DNA of 49,006 nt from Sulfuricurvum sp. (GTDB lineage Bacteria; Campylobacterota; Campylobacteria; Campylobacterales; Sulfurimonadaceae): positions 1-49,006 of the forward strand of contig QKCD01000080.1 in NCBI GenBank assembly GCA_003245815.1. The letters are read 5' to 3'. Position numbers and translations under genes: made by a program. The notes beneath the pieces were generated by a model, which searched no databases, had not been told where the DNA came from, and was given only the letters and a program-made list of their open reading frames with translations. This document shows, piece after piece, positions 28,630 through 36,894 of this stretch; within the stretch, counting starts at the first letter, position 1; the number at the start of each line of letters is the position of its first letter.

Positions 28630-29460
28630 ATGGAGCAGTTTAGGGAGTATATCGGTTTGGGGGTCGCGGGCAACTTCGCCCTCCACCTGGAACAAGCGGG
28701 TGAATCGGAGGATTTCAAGGACGTCGTGACGGAGGACGAGAACGGGCCGAAGGGGATGTTCCCCTTCTACCTTCCCGGCAGTGAGGGACAGTTGGGGGTT
28801 TTCCCCCTCTGCGACAACACGATCGTCCTTCCCGCGGGGGAGGTGAATGTCCAGGCAGAGCCGGAGGTGGCCCTGATCTGCGAACTTGAATACGAGGAGG
28901 GGCAAGTCAGCGCCGTCATTCCGACGCACTTCGCCGCCTACAATGACTGCTCCATCCGCAAAGAGGGAGCGAAAAAGATCTCCGAGAAGAAGAACTGGGG
29001 TGCCTCGTCGAAGGGGTTGAGCAAGCAGCTCATCCCCATCGACACCTTCGCGCCGGGCGGGGTCATGGACCACTGGCGCATCTGCAGTTTCCTGCGCCGC
29101 GAGGGGATGCTGATGCGCTACGGCGAAGATGTGGAGCTGACGGGCTACAGCTACTTCTACGGTCGCCTGTTGGAGTGGATGAAAACGCAGATCAACACCC
29201 AGCAGGACCAGGGCCCGCTGGAACCGCTGCTGGAGTACGTGAAGGCGTGCGGCTACCCGAAACACGCCGTCATCAGCATCGGGGCGACGCGCTACACCCA
29301 CTACGGGGAGAGTCACTTCCTCCAGGAGGGGGACGAGGTGATCGTCGCCCTCTACGACAACGACATCCACTGCAAGAACCCGATCATGTCCGACGTGATG
29401 AACCGCCGCTACGACAAGACGGGGGTCAGCTACCTCGTCAAGAGGGTCATGCGTGGTTAA
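28630..29460 (+). CDS. DUF5718-like conserved hypothetical protein
   Basis: MEQFREYIGLGVAGNFALHLEQAGE ... recognised from memory as DUF5718-like; not searched. Confidence 0.65.
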   Translation: MEQFREYIGLGVAGNFALHLEQAGESEDFKDVVTEDENGPKGMFPFYLPGSEGQLGVFPLCDNTIVLPAGEVNVQAEPEVALICELEYEEGQVSAVIPTHFAAYNDCSIRKEGAKKISEKKNWGASSKGLSKQLIPIDTFAPGGVMDHWRICSFLRREGMLMRYGEDVELTGYSYFYGRLLEWMKTQINTQQDQGPLEPLLEYVKACGYPKHAVISIGATRYTHYGESHFLQEGDEVIVALYDNDIHCKNPIMSDVMNRRYDKTGVSYLVKRVMRG

Positions 29461-29674
29461 GCCCGGGCGCTACCGCCACTACAAGGGGAAGGAGTACGCG
29501 GTGATCGGTACGGCGAAGCACTCCGAGACCGAAGAGGAACTGGTCGTCTACCGCCCCCTCTACGGGGAGGGAGGACTCTGGGTCAGGCCGCTGGCGATGT
29601 TTGCCGAAACGGTGGAAGTCGGCGGCTCAAAGCTGCCGCGCTTCGCCTACCTCGGGGAGGGTTCCGATGGGTAG
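29453..29674 (+). CDS. DUF1653 family protein
   Basis: PGRYRHYKGKEYAVIGTAKHSETEEELVVYRPLY. Confidence 0.8.
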   Translation: MVKPGRYRHYKGKEYAVIGTAKHSETEEELVVYRPLYGEGGLWVRPLAMFAETVEVGGSKLPRFAYLGEGSDG

Positions 29675-30005
29675 GGGCACCAAGCTCGACCTCTCCATCG
29701 GCGCCCGCTTTGACGAGGGGTGGAAGGAGGTCGAGGAGGCCAAAGTACTCCCCGAAGCGGAGCTGCTCGAGCCTTCGAAGCACCGTCTCGTCTTCAAGAA
29801 GGAGAAGCGACGCGGCAAGCCGGTGACCCTCGTGGGCCCCTTCGCCGTGGAAGCGGCCGAGGCCCAGGCGCTGATCAAGCGTCTCAAGCAGCAGCTCGGC
29901 TGCGGCGGTACCTACAAAGAGGGGTGGATGGAGCTGCAGGGCGATATCGAGTCTAAGCTGCGCCCGCTCTTGAGTAAAGATGGCTACGGGTTAAAGTCTC
30001 GGTAG
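29667..30005 (+). CDS. SUI1/eIF1-like translation factor (YciH family)
   Basis: KRRGKPVTLVGPFAVEAAEAQALIKRLKQQLGCGGTYKEGWMELQGD; start chosen at MGRGTKLDL. Confidence 0.82.
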   Translation: MGRGTKLDLSIGARFDEGWKEVEEAKVLPEAELLEPSKHRLVFKKEKRRGKPVTLVGPFAVEAAEAQALIKRLKQQLGCGGTYKEGWMELQGDIESKLRPLLSKDGYGLKSR

Positions 30006-31209
30006 AGAAGATGTAGCCGTTGCGCCCCGCCTCCTTCGCCTCGTAAAGGTTGGCGTCGGCCATGGAGAGCATCATGTTCTCATCCAGCGAGAGTGACGGG
30101 ATGAGGGAGGTCGCACCGATCGAAACGGTGAGGACAGCCCCGGCCCGGCTCTGCTCATGGGGGATCTGCAGCGCCTCGACGCTGCTGCAGATCCTCTGGG
30201 CCATTGTCTTGGCGTTCTTCGGATCCCCTTCGGTGATCAGCACCCCGAACTCTTCGCCCCCCAGGCGGAAGAGGTAATCCCCCGGCCGCTTTAGGGCCTC
30301 TTTCAATGCATCCGCCACCGCTTTGAGCGCTTTGTCCCCCTCGATATGGCCGTAGGTGTCATTGAACTTCTTGAAATCGTCGACGTCGAGCATCATAAAG
30401 GTGAGGTAGTTCCCGCTGCGCTTGGCGCGCTTGAGCTCCCGGTCGTAGACCATATTGAAGTAGCGGCGGTTGTAGAGCCCGGTCAGGCTGTCGGTATAGG
30501 AGGCGCTTTCGAGTTTGCTGTTGGCGGCCTTGAGGCTCTTCGTCGTATCCTCCAGCGCCTTCTGCTGGCGGCGGATGCTACTGAAGACCGTATAGGCGAG
30601 CCAGAGCACGGCACCGGTGACGCTGCCGAAGATGATCAGCAGCTGCACAAGGGTGCCGTCATAGGTGCTTAGAAGCTTGCGTCGTTCGAAGCCGGCCACA
30701 TCCTTTTCGTACTGCAGCAGCCGGGAGATCACCTCGCTCACGTCGTCGATGAGCCGGGAGGTGGAGGCGGCGGAGACCCGGCGCACGTTGATCCCCTGGT
30801 GGCAGACGTCGATGATCCGCGCGATGTGGCGGTTTGCCCGCTCCATCGTCGCACCGGCGTAGGCGACGTACTCCTTCTCGGCGTCGCTCTGGTAGTGGGA
30901 GCGGTAGCTGTTCCAGAGCCGGCGGGCGCGGTCGAGGCTCTCGGAGAGTTGTGCGGAGGCCTCGAAGGGGGCCAGGGTGCCATCAGCCAGCTTGAAGACG
31001 GTTGATTCGACGCCGCGGTTGTAGGTGTGCAGGAGCTCGCTCAGTTCGTTGACCGGGGTAAAGGAGCCAAAGTAGAGATTGTCGAGGTTCCGTTTCATTG
31101 CGCTGATGTTGCTGTAGCCGACGATGCCGACGAGCAGCAGTCCGACGCCGATGACGACGAGGAGCAGAAGCAGTTTGGTGTTCAGACGCAGGGAGTGGAT
31201 GAGGCTCAT
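29953..31209 (-). CDS. membrane diguanylate cyclase
   Basis: MCP-like periplasmic 4-helix sensor region with two TM; RLGGEEF with RxxD (RPGD) I-site; start at MSLIHSLRL. Confidence 0.92.
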   Translation of the reverse strand: MSLIHSLRLNTKLLLLLVVIGVGLLLVGIVGYSNISAMKRNLDNLYFGSFTPVNELSELLHTYNRGVESTVFKLADGTLAPFEASAQLSESLDRARRLWNSYRSHYQSDAEKEYVAYAGATMERANRHIARIIDVCHQGINVRRVSAASTSRLIDDVSEVISRLLQYEKDVAGFERRKLLSTYDGTLVQLLIIFGSVTGAVLWLAYTVFSSIRRQQKALEDTTKSLKAANSKLESASYTDSLTGLYNRRYFNMVYDRELKRAKRSGNYLTFMMLDVDDFKKFNDTYGHIEGDKALKAVADALKEALKRPGDYLFRLGGEEFGVLITEGDPKNAKTMAQRICSSVEALQIPHEQSRAGAVLTVSIGATSLIPSLSLDENMMLSMADANLYEAKEAGRNGYIFSTETLTRSHLYSRAGAA

Positions 31210-31300
31210 GATGCCCCCTTTTACATAGCTTAGTCGATCAAAGCAAGATATATACCATGCGGGGGGATAGGGTACAATAACGGAAAAAAGAGGGCGGTTC

Positions 31301-31618
31301 ATGGCCAAACGCATTATCAAGAGCGACCGGATCAAGCAGATCATCAATAACATTGCGGAGGACTTCCGCTTCTCCAGCGAAATGGGCGACTACGCGCTGC
31401 TCTTCTACAAGGCCGAGACCCAGGGGGTCATCACCGGCAAGGAGATCGACGATATGATCGAGTACGTGACGACGGGACTCGAGGAGCTCGGCAACGACAT
31501 CAGCTGGCGGCAGGAGTACCTGGCGGAGAACCCGGGGACCGACGAGGTGCGGATGCTCGACACGATGAAGACGATCGAAGAGGAGTACCGCGACCTCCTG
31601 GAGTTCCTGAAAAAATAA
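31301..31618 (+). CDS. hypothetical protein
   Basis: 105 aa charged helical ORF; coherent coding composition. Confidence 0.65.
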   Translation: MAKRIIKSDRIKQIINNIAEDFRFSSEMGDYALLFYKAETQGVITGKEIDDMIEYVTTGLEELGNDISWRQEYLAENPGTDEVRMLDTMKTIEEEYRDLLEFLKK

Positions 31619-31635
31619 CCCCGAGGAGTCCGGCG

Positions 31636-32244
31636 ATGCGAGAACGGCTGCCCTACCTGTTGCTGGCGGGATACCTCCTGCTCTTCCTCCTGCTGGGGAT
31701 CGCCCCCTATGACCGCGCCGTCTGGTGGGCGGAGAACATCCCCATCATGCTCATCGTCGCCGTGCTGGTGGCGACCTATCCGCGCTACCGCTTCTCGGCG
31801 GCGAGCTACCTGATGATGGCGGTGCTGATCGTGCTGCACACGATCGGGGGGCATTTTACCTTCGAGCGGGTCCCCTTCGAGTGGGTTACCGATCTCTTCG
31901 GGTTCGAGCGCAACCACTACGACCGCATCGCCCACTTCAGCGTCGGCTTCTACGCTTTTGCCCTGGCGGAACTGCTGCTGGAGAAGCGGATGGTCCGTTC
32001 ACCGCTGCTGCTCTATACCTTCCCCGTCTTCGCCATCCTCAGCGTGGCGGGGCTTTACGAGATCTTCGAGTGGCTTTACGCCATCAGCGCGGACGCCAGT
32101 GCCGGCATCGCCGTGCTGGGGTCGCAGGGGGACGTCTGGGACGCCCAGAAGGATATGCTCAGCGACGGCCTCGGCAGCCTGCTTGCCGTAGGGATTTTCG
32201 GCTGGTGCTGCCATGAACGGGTACGGGAGCTCGCCCGAAGCTGA
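31636..32244 (+). CDS. DUF2238/YjdF-like membrane protein
   Basis: Multi-TM; FEWVTDLFGFERNHYDRIAHFSVGFYAFALAELL; VWDAQKDMLSDGLGSLLAV. Confidence 0.82.
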   Translation: MRERLPYLLLAGYLLLFLLLGIAPYDRAVWWAENIPIMLIVAVLVATYPRYRFSAASYLMMAVLIVLHTIGGHFTFERVPFEWVTDLFGFERNHYDRIAHFSVGFYAFALAELLLEKRMVRSPLLLYTFPVFAILSVAGLYEIFEWLYAISADASAGIAVLGSQGDVWDAQKDMLSDGLGSLLAVGIFGWCCHERVRELARS

Positions 32245-32268
32245 CGCAAGTCGTCGGTTTGGCCGGAG

Positions 32269-32382
32269 TCACATCAGAAGCCAGTAGAGAAAGGCCCAGA
32301 GGCCGTAGATGAAGAGGCCGATCGCCCCGAAAACGATCACAATGCGCAGGATGAGGACGGCGAAGAAACGGGCGAGTTTCAC
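32269..32382 (-). CDS. 37-aa single-TM small protein (MKLARFFAVLILRIVIVFGAIGLFIYGLWAFLYWLLM), absent from the supplied ORF track
   Basis: GTG start overlaps the TGA of the upstream rhodanese gene (GTGA); no stop until TGA at 32269-32271. Confidence 0.55.
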   Translation of the reverse strand: MKLARFFAVLILRIVIVFGAIGLFIYGLWAFLYWLLM

Positions 32383-32780
32383 GGCGCCGCCGTGTAGGGC
32401 CGAAGGGGCATCTTTTTCGCGATGGCGTCGAGGATGCCGCCGCGGATGTCGATGACATTGTAGTGCAGCTTCTCGGAGAGGAAGTTGGCGACGAGACTGG
32501 TGCGGTTGCCGCTGTTGCAGATGAGGGCGAAGGGCTTCGTCGTGTCGACCTGGGCGTTGAGCGCCGTCAGGAAGGCGTTGACGTCGTAGCGTCCCCGTTC
32601 ATCGAAAAACATGATAGGGATGGAGCCCTTGACGAGGCCGGTACTTTTCCACTCTCCGGGGGTCCGGATGTCGACGATCGGAGTCCCCGATTCGACGAGC
32701 CCGAGGTCGATGTGTTGGCGTGTCACTTCCGCGTGGAGCAGTGCCAGGCCGAGCAGCAGGAAAGCGAGCAGATGTTTCAT
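32379..32780 (-). CDS. secreted rhodanese-like protein
   Basis: Signal peptide; active-site-like CNSGNRTSLVANFLSEKLHYNVIDIRGGI; start MKHLLAFLLL. Confidence 0.85.
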   Translation of the reverse strand: MKHLLAFLLLGLALLHAEVTRQHIDLGLVESGTPIVDIRTPGEWKSTGLVKGSIPIMFFDERGRYDVNAFLTALNAQVDTTKPFALICNSGNRTSLVANFLSEKLHYNVIDIRGGILDAIAKKMPLRPYTAAP

Positions 32781-32842
32781 GTTTAACCTCGTGCAGGTTG
32801 AGTTGAGGCTATAATTGTACGGTCTCAAAGGTAATAAAATAC

Positions 32843-32861
32843 TTTTATGTAACACATAAAA
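32843..32861. promoter_or_regulatory. putative operator palindrome in the divergent intergenic region
   Basis: TTTTATGT-AAC-ACATAAAA, perfect 8-bp inverted repeat between divergent starts 32780(-) and 32878(+). Confidence 0.4.
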
Positions 32862-32877
32862 AAATCATAGGTTGAAT

Positions 32878-33252
32878 ATGGCAAAAGCATCGGGGAAGAA
32901 GATCGAAAACGCCCAGCGCCTCCGTTACATCAGGGTGCTCGAGCGCTTCAGCAGCAGTATCGTCAACTACCTCTTCAAATCCGAAACAGTGAGCAGGGAG
33001 GCCTTTGACAAGAAGGTCGACAACAACCGCAAATACCTTGACCGGACCGAAACCGTGCCCCTCTACAAGGGGGAGTACAGCGACCTCGAAGCCCTGGTGC
33101 AAAAGATCATCGACTACCGCGGCGGCGATGAGGCGATCGAGACGGTCAAGAGCGAGGTGCTCTACGCCGCCAACCAGATCGAAAAGTCGATGAACCGCCG
33201 CCGCTACAAAAAAGACAAACACTCCACCGACAAGTTCAAAGAGTGGGAGTAA
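32878..33252 (+). CDS. hypothetical protein
   Basis: 124 aa charged ORF (MAKASGKKIENAQRLRYIRVLERFSSS...). Confidence 0.65.
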   Translation: MAKASGKKIENAQRLRYIRVLERFSSSIVNYLFKSETVSREAFDKKVDNNRKYLDRTETVPLYKGEYSDLEALVQKIIDYRGGDEAIETVKSEVLYAANQIEKSMNRRRYKKDKHSTDKFKEWE

Positions 33253-33304
33253 CGCCGCATTCCCTGTGAACCGTTGCCTAAAAGGTGATGCTCTTGACCT
33301 CCGA

Positions 33305-33324
33305 TTGTGATAAAAATATCACAA
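33305..33324. promoter_or_regulatory. putative CRP/FNR-superfamily-like operator upstream of the chemosensory locus
   Basis: TTGTGATA-AAAA-TATCACAA, perfect 8-bp inverted repeat with 4-nt spacer. Confidence 0.5.
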
Positions 33325-33409
33325 CGTGACCGCTGGTTGCGCTTTTTAGGATATAGTAAGCAGAAGATGCCGACGAAAGCGCGGCAGCAGAATGTGAAGG
33401 ATAGAGCGG

Positions 33410-34402
33410 ATGAAGCAGGGATTTGTGCATCTCTTCGAACATATCGAACTCCTCGAAGCCGCACAGCAGCAGATTCTTGAACGCTGGATGGAACGCAGTG
33501 ACGTTCGCAGCGCGTTGCGGCGCAACGGGATCGGCCCGGAGTTTTTCGGCAGACATTTCGGCAGCCGCGTGATTGCCTATGCCCTCGGCGTTGTAACGGG
33601 CGAACAGCGGCTGGGAAACTGCCCGGTCATCAGCGTAATGCTGGCGATTTTCCGGGAGAAGGAGATCCCGCTGGCGGATCTCTTTGTCGTCTGCGTCCAG
33701 CTGAAAAACACCTTCCTCGATTTCGCCCTGGAGCAGGGGATACTCACCCGGGAGGTTCTCGAGGAGATCGCAGCGCTGCTCGACCACAACTTCGAGGGGG
33801 TGATCAAGGAGTACCTCAATCCGACCGATATCCCGCTGACCTGTTCCATCGTCTGGGAGAAGCCGACCCCGCAACCTGCTTCTTCCGCCGCTCAGACGCC
33901 GAGTATCGCGACACCCCGCAGTGCCTCCCCAGAGACCACCGCCGTCACCTCGGCGGCCGAGTATGCACGGGAGGTGGAAATGGACATGGAGATGATTGAT
34001 GAGCTGATCGAACTTGAACACGAGGCGATCGGCCACCTTGAACTTTTCGAGGACCTTGGGGGACGGACGAAGGAGCACGTCGTCACTCTCTTCCTCCAGT
34101 ACGCCCGTATCCTCAATATGATGCTGGAGTTCCAGCAGCTCGCCTTCGCGCTGAACATGCTGCGCGAACTGCTCGAAAAGACGGAAATCGAGAGTCTCGA
34201 AGCCTCCAACCGGAGCGGGATCGTCATCTATGTCAAGGCGATCATCGACGATCTCAGCCACTGGCGCAACGCGGTTTTCATCGAGAAGAGCGCCGATGAT
34301 ATCCACTACCTGGACAAGACCCTGCTCAGCAGTATCGCGCAGCTGGAGATCATGCTGCTGCCCAATGAAGGGGAAGATGATGATGCGATCGAGTTTTTCT
34401 GA
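33410..34402 (+). CDS. hypothetical signalling protein: N-terminal domain shared with the downstream kinase, C-terminal helical domain, terminal DDDAIEFF peptide
   Basis: N-terminal ~130 aa visually alignable with residues 1-130 of the 34456 product; first gene of the locus. Confidence 0.75.
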   Translation: MKQGFVHLFEHIELLEAAQQQILERWMERSDVRSALRRNGIGPEFFGRHFGSRVIAYALGVVTGEQRLGNCPVISVMLAIFREKEIPLADLFVVCVQLKNTFLDFALEQGILTREVLEEIAALLDHNFEGVIKEYLNPTDIPLTCSIVWEKPTPQPASSAAQTPSIATPRSASPETTAVTSAAEYAREVEMDMEMIDELIELEHEAIGHLELFEDLGGRTKEHVVTLFLQYARILNMMLEFQQLAFALNMLRELLEKTEIESLEASNRSGIVIYVKAIIDDLSHWRNAVFIEKSADDIHYLDKTLLSSIAQLEIMLLPNEGEDDDAIEFF

Positions 34403-34455
34403 TTTGATACGTGCCGGGAAGATGCGCTGCGGCGTCCCCCGCTAAGGAGGCTCCC

Positions 34456-36303
34456 GTGCCGGGCCGCCACGAGCGCATCGCCTCTTTCGACACGGCGTTG
34501 CAACAGGTGCGCGAGCGCTGTCTAGAGGCCTGGACGGCAGATGCGGACATGGCTGCGATCTTTGCCAAATACGGGATGGAGGCCGACTATTTCGCCCGCC
34601 ACTACGCCGCACCCGCCTTCGACGGTTTTGCCGCGTCGGACCCGTCGGCAGAGGGGGAGAGCGTGTCGCGGATGAGCGACTACTTCCGGAACCGGGACAT
34701 GGGGCTGGAGGATATGCACCTGCTATACGGGGCTTTCAGACGGAGTGTGATGGCGTCGCTGCTTCAAAACGGCGGAGGGGACGCGGCACTGCCGGAGGAG
34801 GCGCTCCGGCGTCTCGACGGGCAGTTCGCGGCGCTGTTGCAGTACTACAACCGGGCTCTCTTTCAGCACGAAGATGCGGTCCGGGAGGACCTGCAGCGCT
34901 TCCGGGAGTACCAGAAGGTGATCGATCAGAGTGCTATCGTCTCCAAGACGGACCGGGCGGGCCGGATCACCTATGCCAACAAGGCATTCCGGGAGGTTTC
35001 GGGCTACAGCGAAGCGGAGCTGCTCGGACACCCCCACAGCATGATCCGCCACCCCGATATGGAGGCCGCCTTCTTCAGGGAGCTCTGGGATACGATCCGG
35101 GCGAAAAAGATCTTCCGCGGCATCATCAAAAACCGCAAGAAAAACGGCGACGCCTACTACGTCGACACGACGGTCGTACCCATCCTCGATACCGACAACG
35201 AGATCGTCGAATACATCGCGATGCGCCATGAAATCACCGAACTGGTCGATGCCCTCGAGGCGGCCAAGGCCGCCGAGAAGGCGAAAGATGCGTTTCTCTC
35301 CAACATCTCCCACGAGATCCGCACCCCGCTCAACGCGATCATGGGCTTTGTCGCCATCCTGCAGAAACGGGCGGCAGACGAGACGTCGCGCCACTACCTC
35401 AATATCATTGCCAGCAGCGGCCGGACGCTGATCCGCATCATTAGTGACATCCTCGATTTCTCGAAGATCCGCAGCGGGAAGTTCGGCATCCACCCGCACC
35501 CCTGCAACCCCGTCGAAGAGCTGAGCGCCACCGTGCAGCTCTTCGCCTCCTCTGCCTACGAGAAGCGGCTGGGGTACTACACCTATATCGATCCGCACCT
35601 GCCCGAGAGCCTCGAGATCGACAGCGTGCGCGTCCGGCAGATCGTCGCGAACCTGCTGAGCAACGCCATCAAGTTCTCCGCCGAAGGGGGAAGCGTCAAG
35701 TTCAAGGCGGTCTACGAAGGGGGGGTATTCGCGATCTCCGTGCAGGACCGTGGTATCGGCATTGCACCGGAGAAACAGGATGCCGTCTTCAACGCCTTCG
35801 AACAGGCCGACGGGTCGATCACGCGCCATTACGGCGGAACCGGCCTGGGACTGGCCATCTCTTCGCAGCTGGCATCGCTGATGGGGGGAACGCTGGGGTT
35901 CAAGAGTATTCCGGGAAAAGGGTCGGTCTTCACCCTGAAAATCCCGGCTCCGGCCCGTATGCAGAGCACCGGAAACGGCGTCGCCGGGCCGGATGCCGAA
36001 GTGACGGTGGTGGGCGAAGAGGGCAAAGAGCCGTTGGTCGATCTGGCGGTGCGTTACCTGAAAGCGTTCGGGATGCGGCGGGTCCGCTACGTCCGGGAGC
36101 TCCCCGCCGAAGAGACGGGGAACGTGCTCTGCAGCGCGGCGTCGCCCCTGCTCAACGCGCTGCGACAGCGGAAGGGGAGGCTGATCGTGCTGCTTGAAGC
36201 CCCTTCGCAGGACTTCGACGACGCGCCCGGCGTCCATCTCCTCACCAGTCCCATCCTTCCCGGTGACGTGCTCCGCATGCTGGAGACGCTTTCGCTCCCA
36301 TAG
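34456..36303 (+). CDS. soluble PAS-histidine kinase with novel N-terminal domain and degenerate receiver-like C-terminus
   Basis: PAS (RITYANKAFREVSGYSEAELLGHPHSMIRHPDM), HisKA FLSNISHEIRTPLNAIMGF, HATPase (NLLSNAIKFSAEGG, GTGLGLAIS); RBS AAGGAGG before GTG 34456. Confidence 0.9.
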   Translation: MPGRHERIASFDTALQQVRERCLEAWTADADMAAIFAKYGMEADYFARHYAAPAFDGFAASDPSAEGESVSRMSDYFRNRDMGLEDMHLLYGAFRRSVMASLLQNGGGDAALPEEALRRLDGQFAALLQYYNRALFQHEDAVREDLQRFREYQKVIDQSAIVSKTDRAGRITYANKAFREVSGYSEAELLGHPHSMIRHPDMEAAFFRELWDTIRAKKIFRGIIKNRKKNGDAYYVDTTVVPILDTDNEIVEYIAMRHEITELVDALEAAKAAEKAKDAFLSNISHEIRTPLNAIMGFVAILQKRAADETSRHYLNIIASSGRTLIRIISDILDFSKIRSGKFGIHPHPCNPVEELSATVQLFASSAYEKRLGYYTYIDPHLPESLEIDSVRVRQIVANLLSNAIKFSAEGGSVKFKAVYEGGVFAISVQDRGIGIAPEKQDAVFNAFEQADGSITRHYGGTGLGLAISSQLASLMGGTLGFKSIPGKGSVFTLKIPAPARMQSTGNGVAGPDAEVTVVGEEGKEPLVDLAVRYLKAFGMRRVRYVRELPAEETGNVLCSAASPLLNALRQRKGRLIVLLEAPSQDFDDAPGVHLLTSPILPGDVLRMLETLSLP

Positions 36304-36456
36304 CGCGATATCCCGGAAACGGGTGCGTTGAGGCGTACCGAAAATGACAACCGTTATCTGTTAACGCAACCGTGCTATAGTAACGCATTACGCGTTGTGC
36401 CGCGTCGTCAGCGGCAATCGTACCGTTTCGACGGGATACAAAAAGGGAGGTAAACG

Positions 36457-36885
36457 ATGCCAGTAAAAGATGCTGTAGCGGAAACGGAGGGATTGACCTT
36501 CCTCGATGACGGAGAGGTGCTGTATGACGATCTCTACCTGCTTTCGGAGACCGACGAGCGGGGGATCGTCACCTACGCCAGCGACTCCTTCCTGAGGATC
36601 GCCAACTTTTCGAGGGAGGAACTGGTGGGGCAGCCGCACAACGTCGTGCGCCACCCCGACATGCCCCGGGCCGCGTTCAAATCCCTCTGGACCGACGTAC
36701 AGAGCAAGGGTTTCTGGACGGGGTACGTCAAGAACGCCCGTAAAGGGGGCGGCTTCTACTGGGTCTACGCGACGGTGCTGCGCTCGATGGACAAGAACGG
36801 CAATATCAAGTACGTCTCCATCCGCGTCAAACCCTCGCGCGACGAGATCAAAAAAGCGGAAGCGCTCTACGCGACTTTGGACTAA
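36457..36885 (+). CDS. stand-alone PAS domain protein (Aer/CetB-like)
   Basis: LSETDERGIVTYASDSFLRIANFSREELVGQPHNVVRHPDMPRAAFKSLW ... GFYWVYATV. Confidence 0.88.
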   Translation: MPVKDAVAETEGLTFLDDGEVLYDDLYLLSETDERGIVTYASDSFLRIANFSREELVGQPHNVVRHPDMPRAAFKSLWTDVQSKGFWTGYVKNARKGGGFYWVYATVLRSMDKNGNIKYVSIRVKPSRDEIKKAEALYATLD

Positions 36886-36894
36886 GGAAGTATC

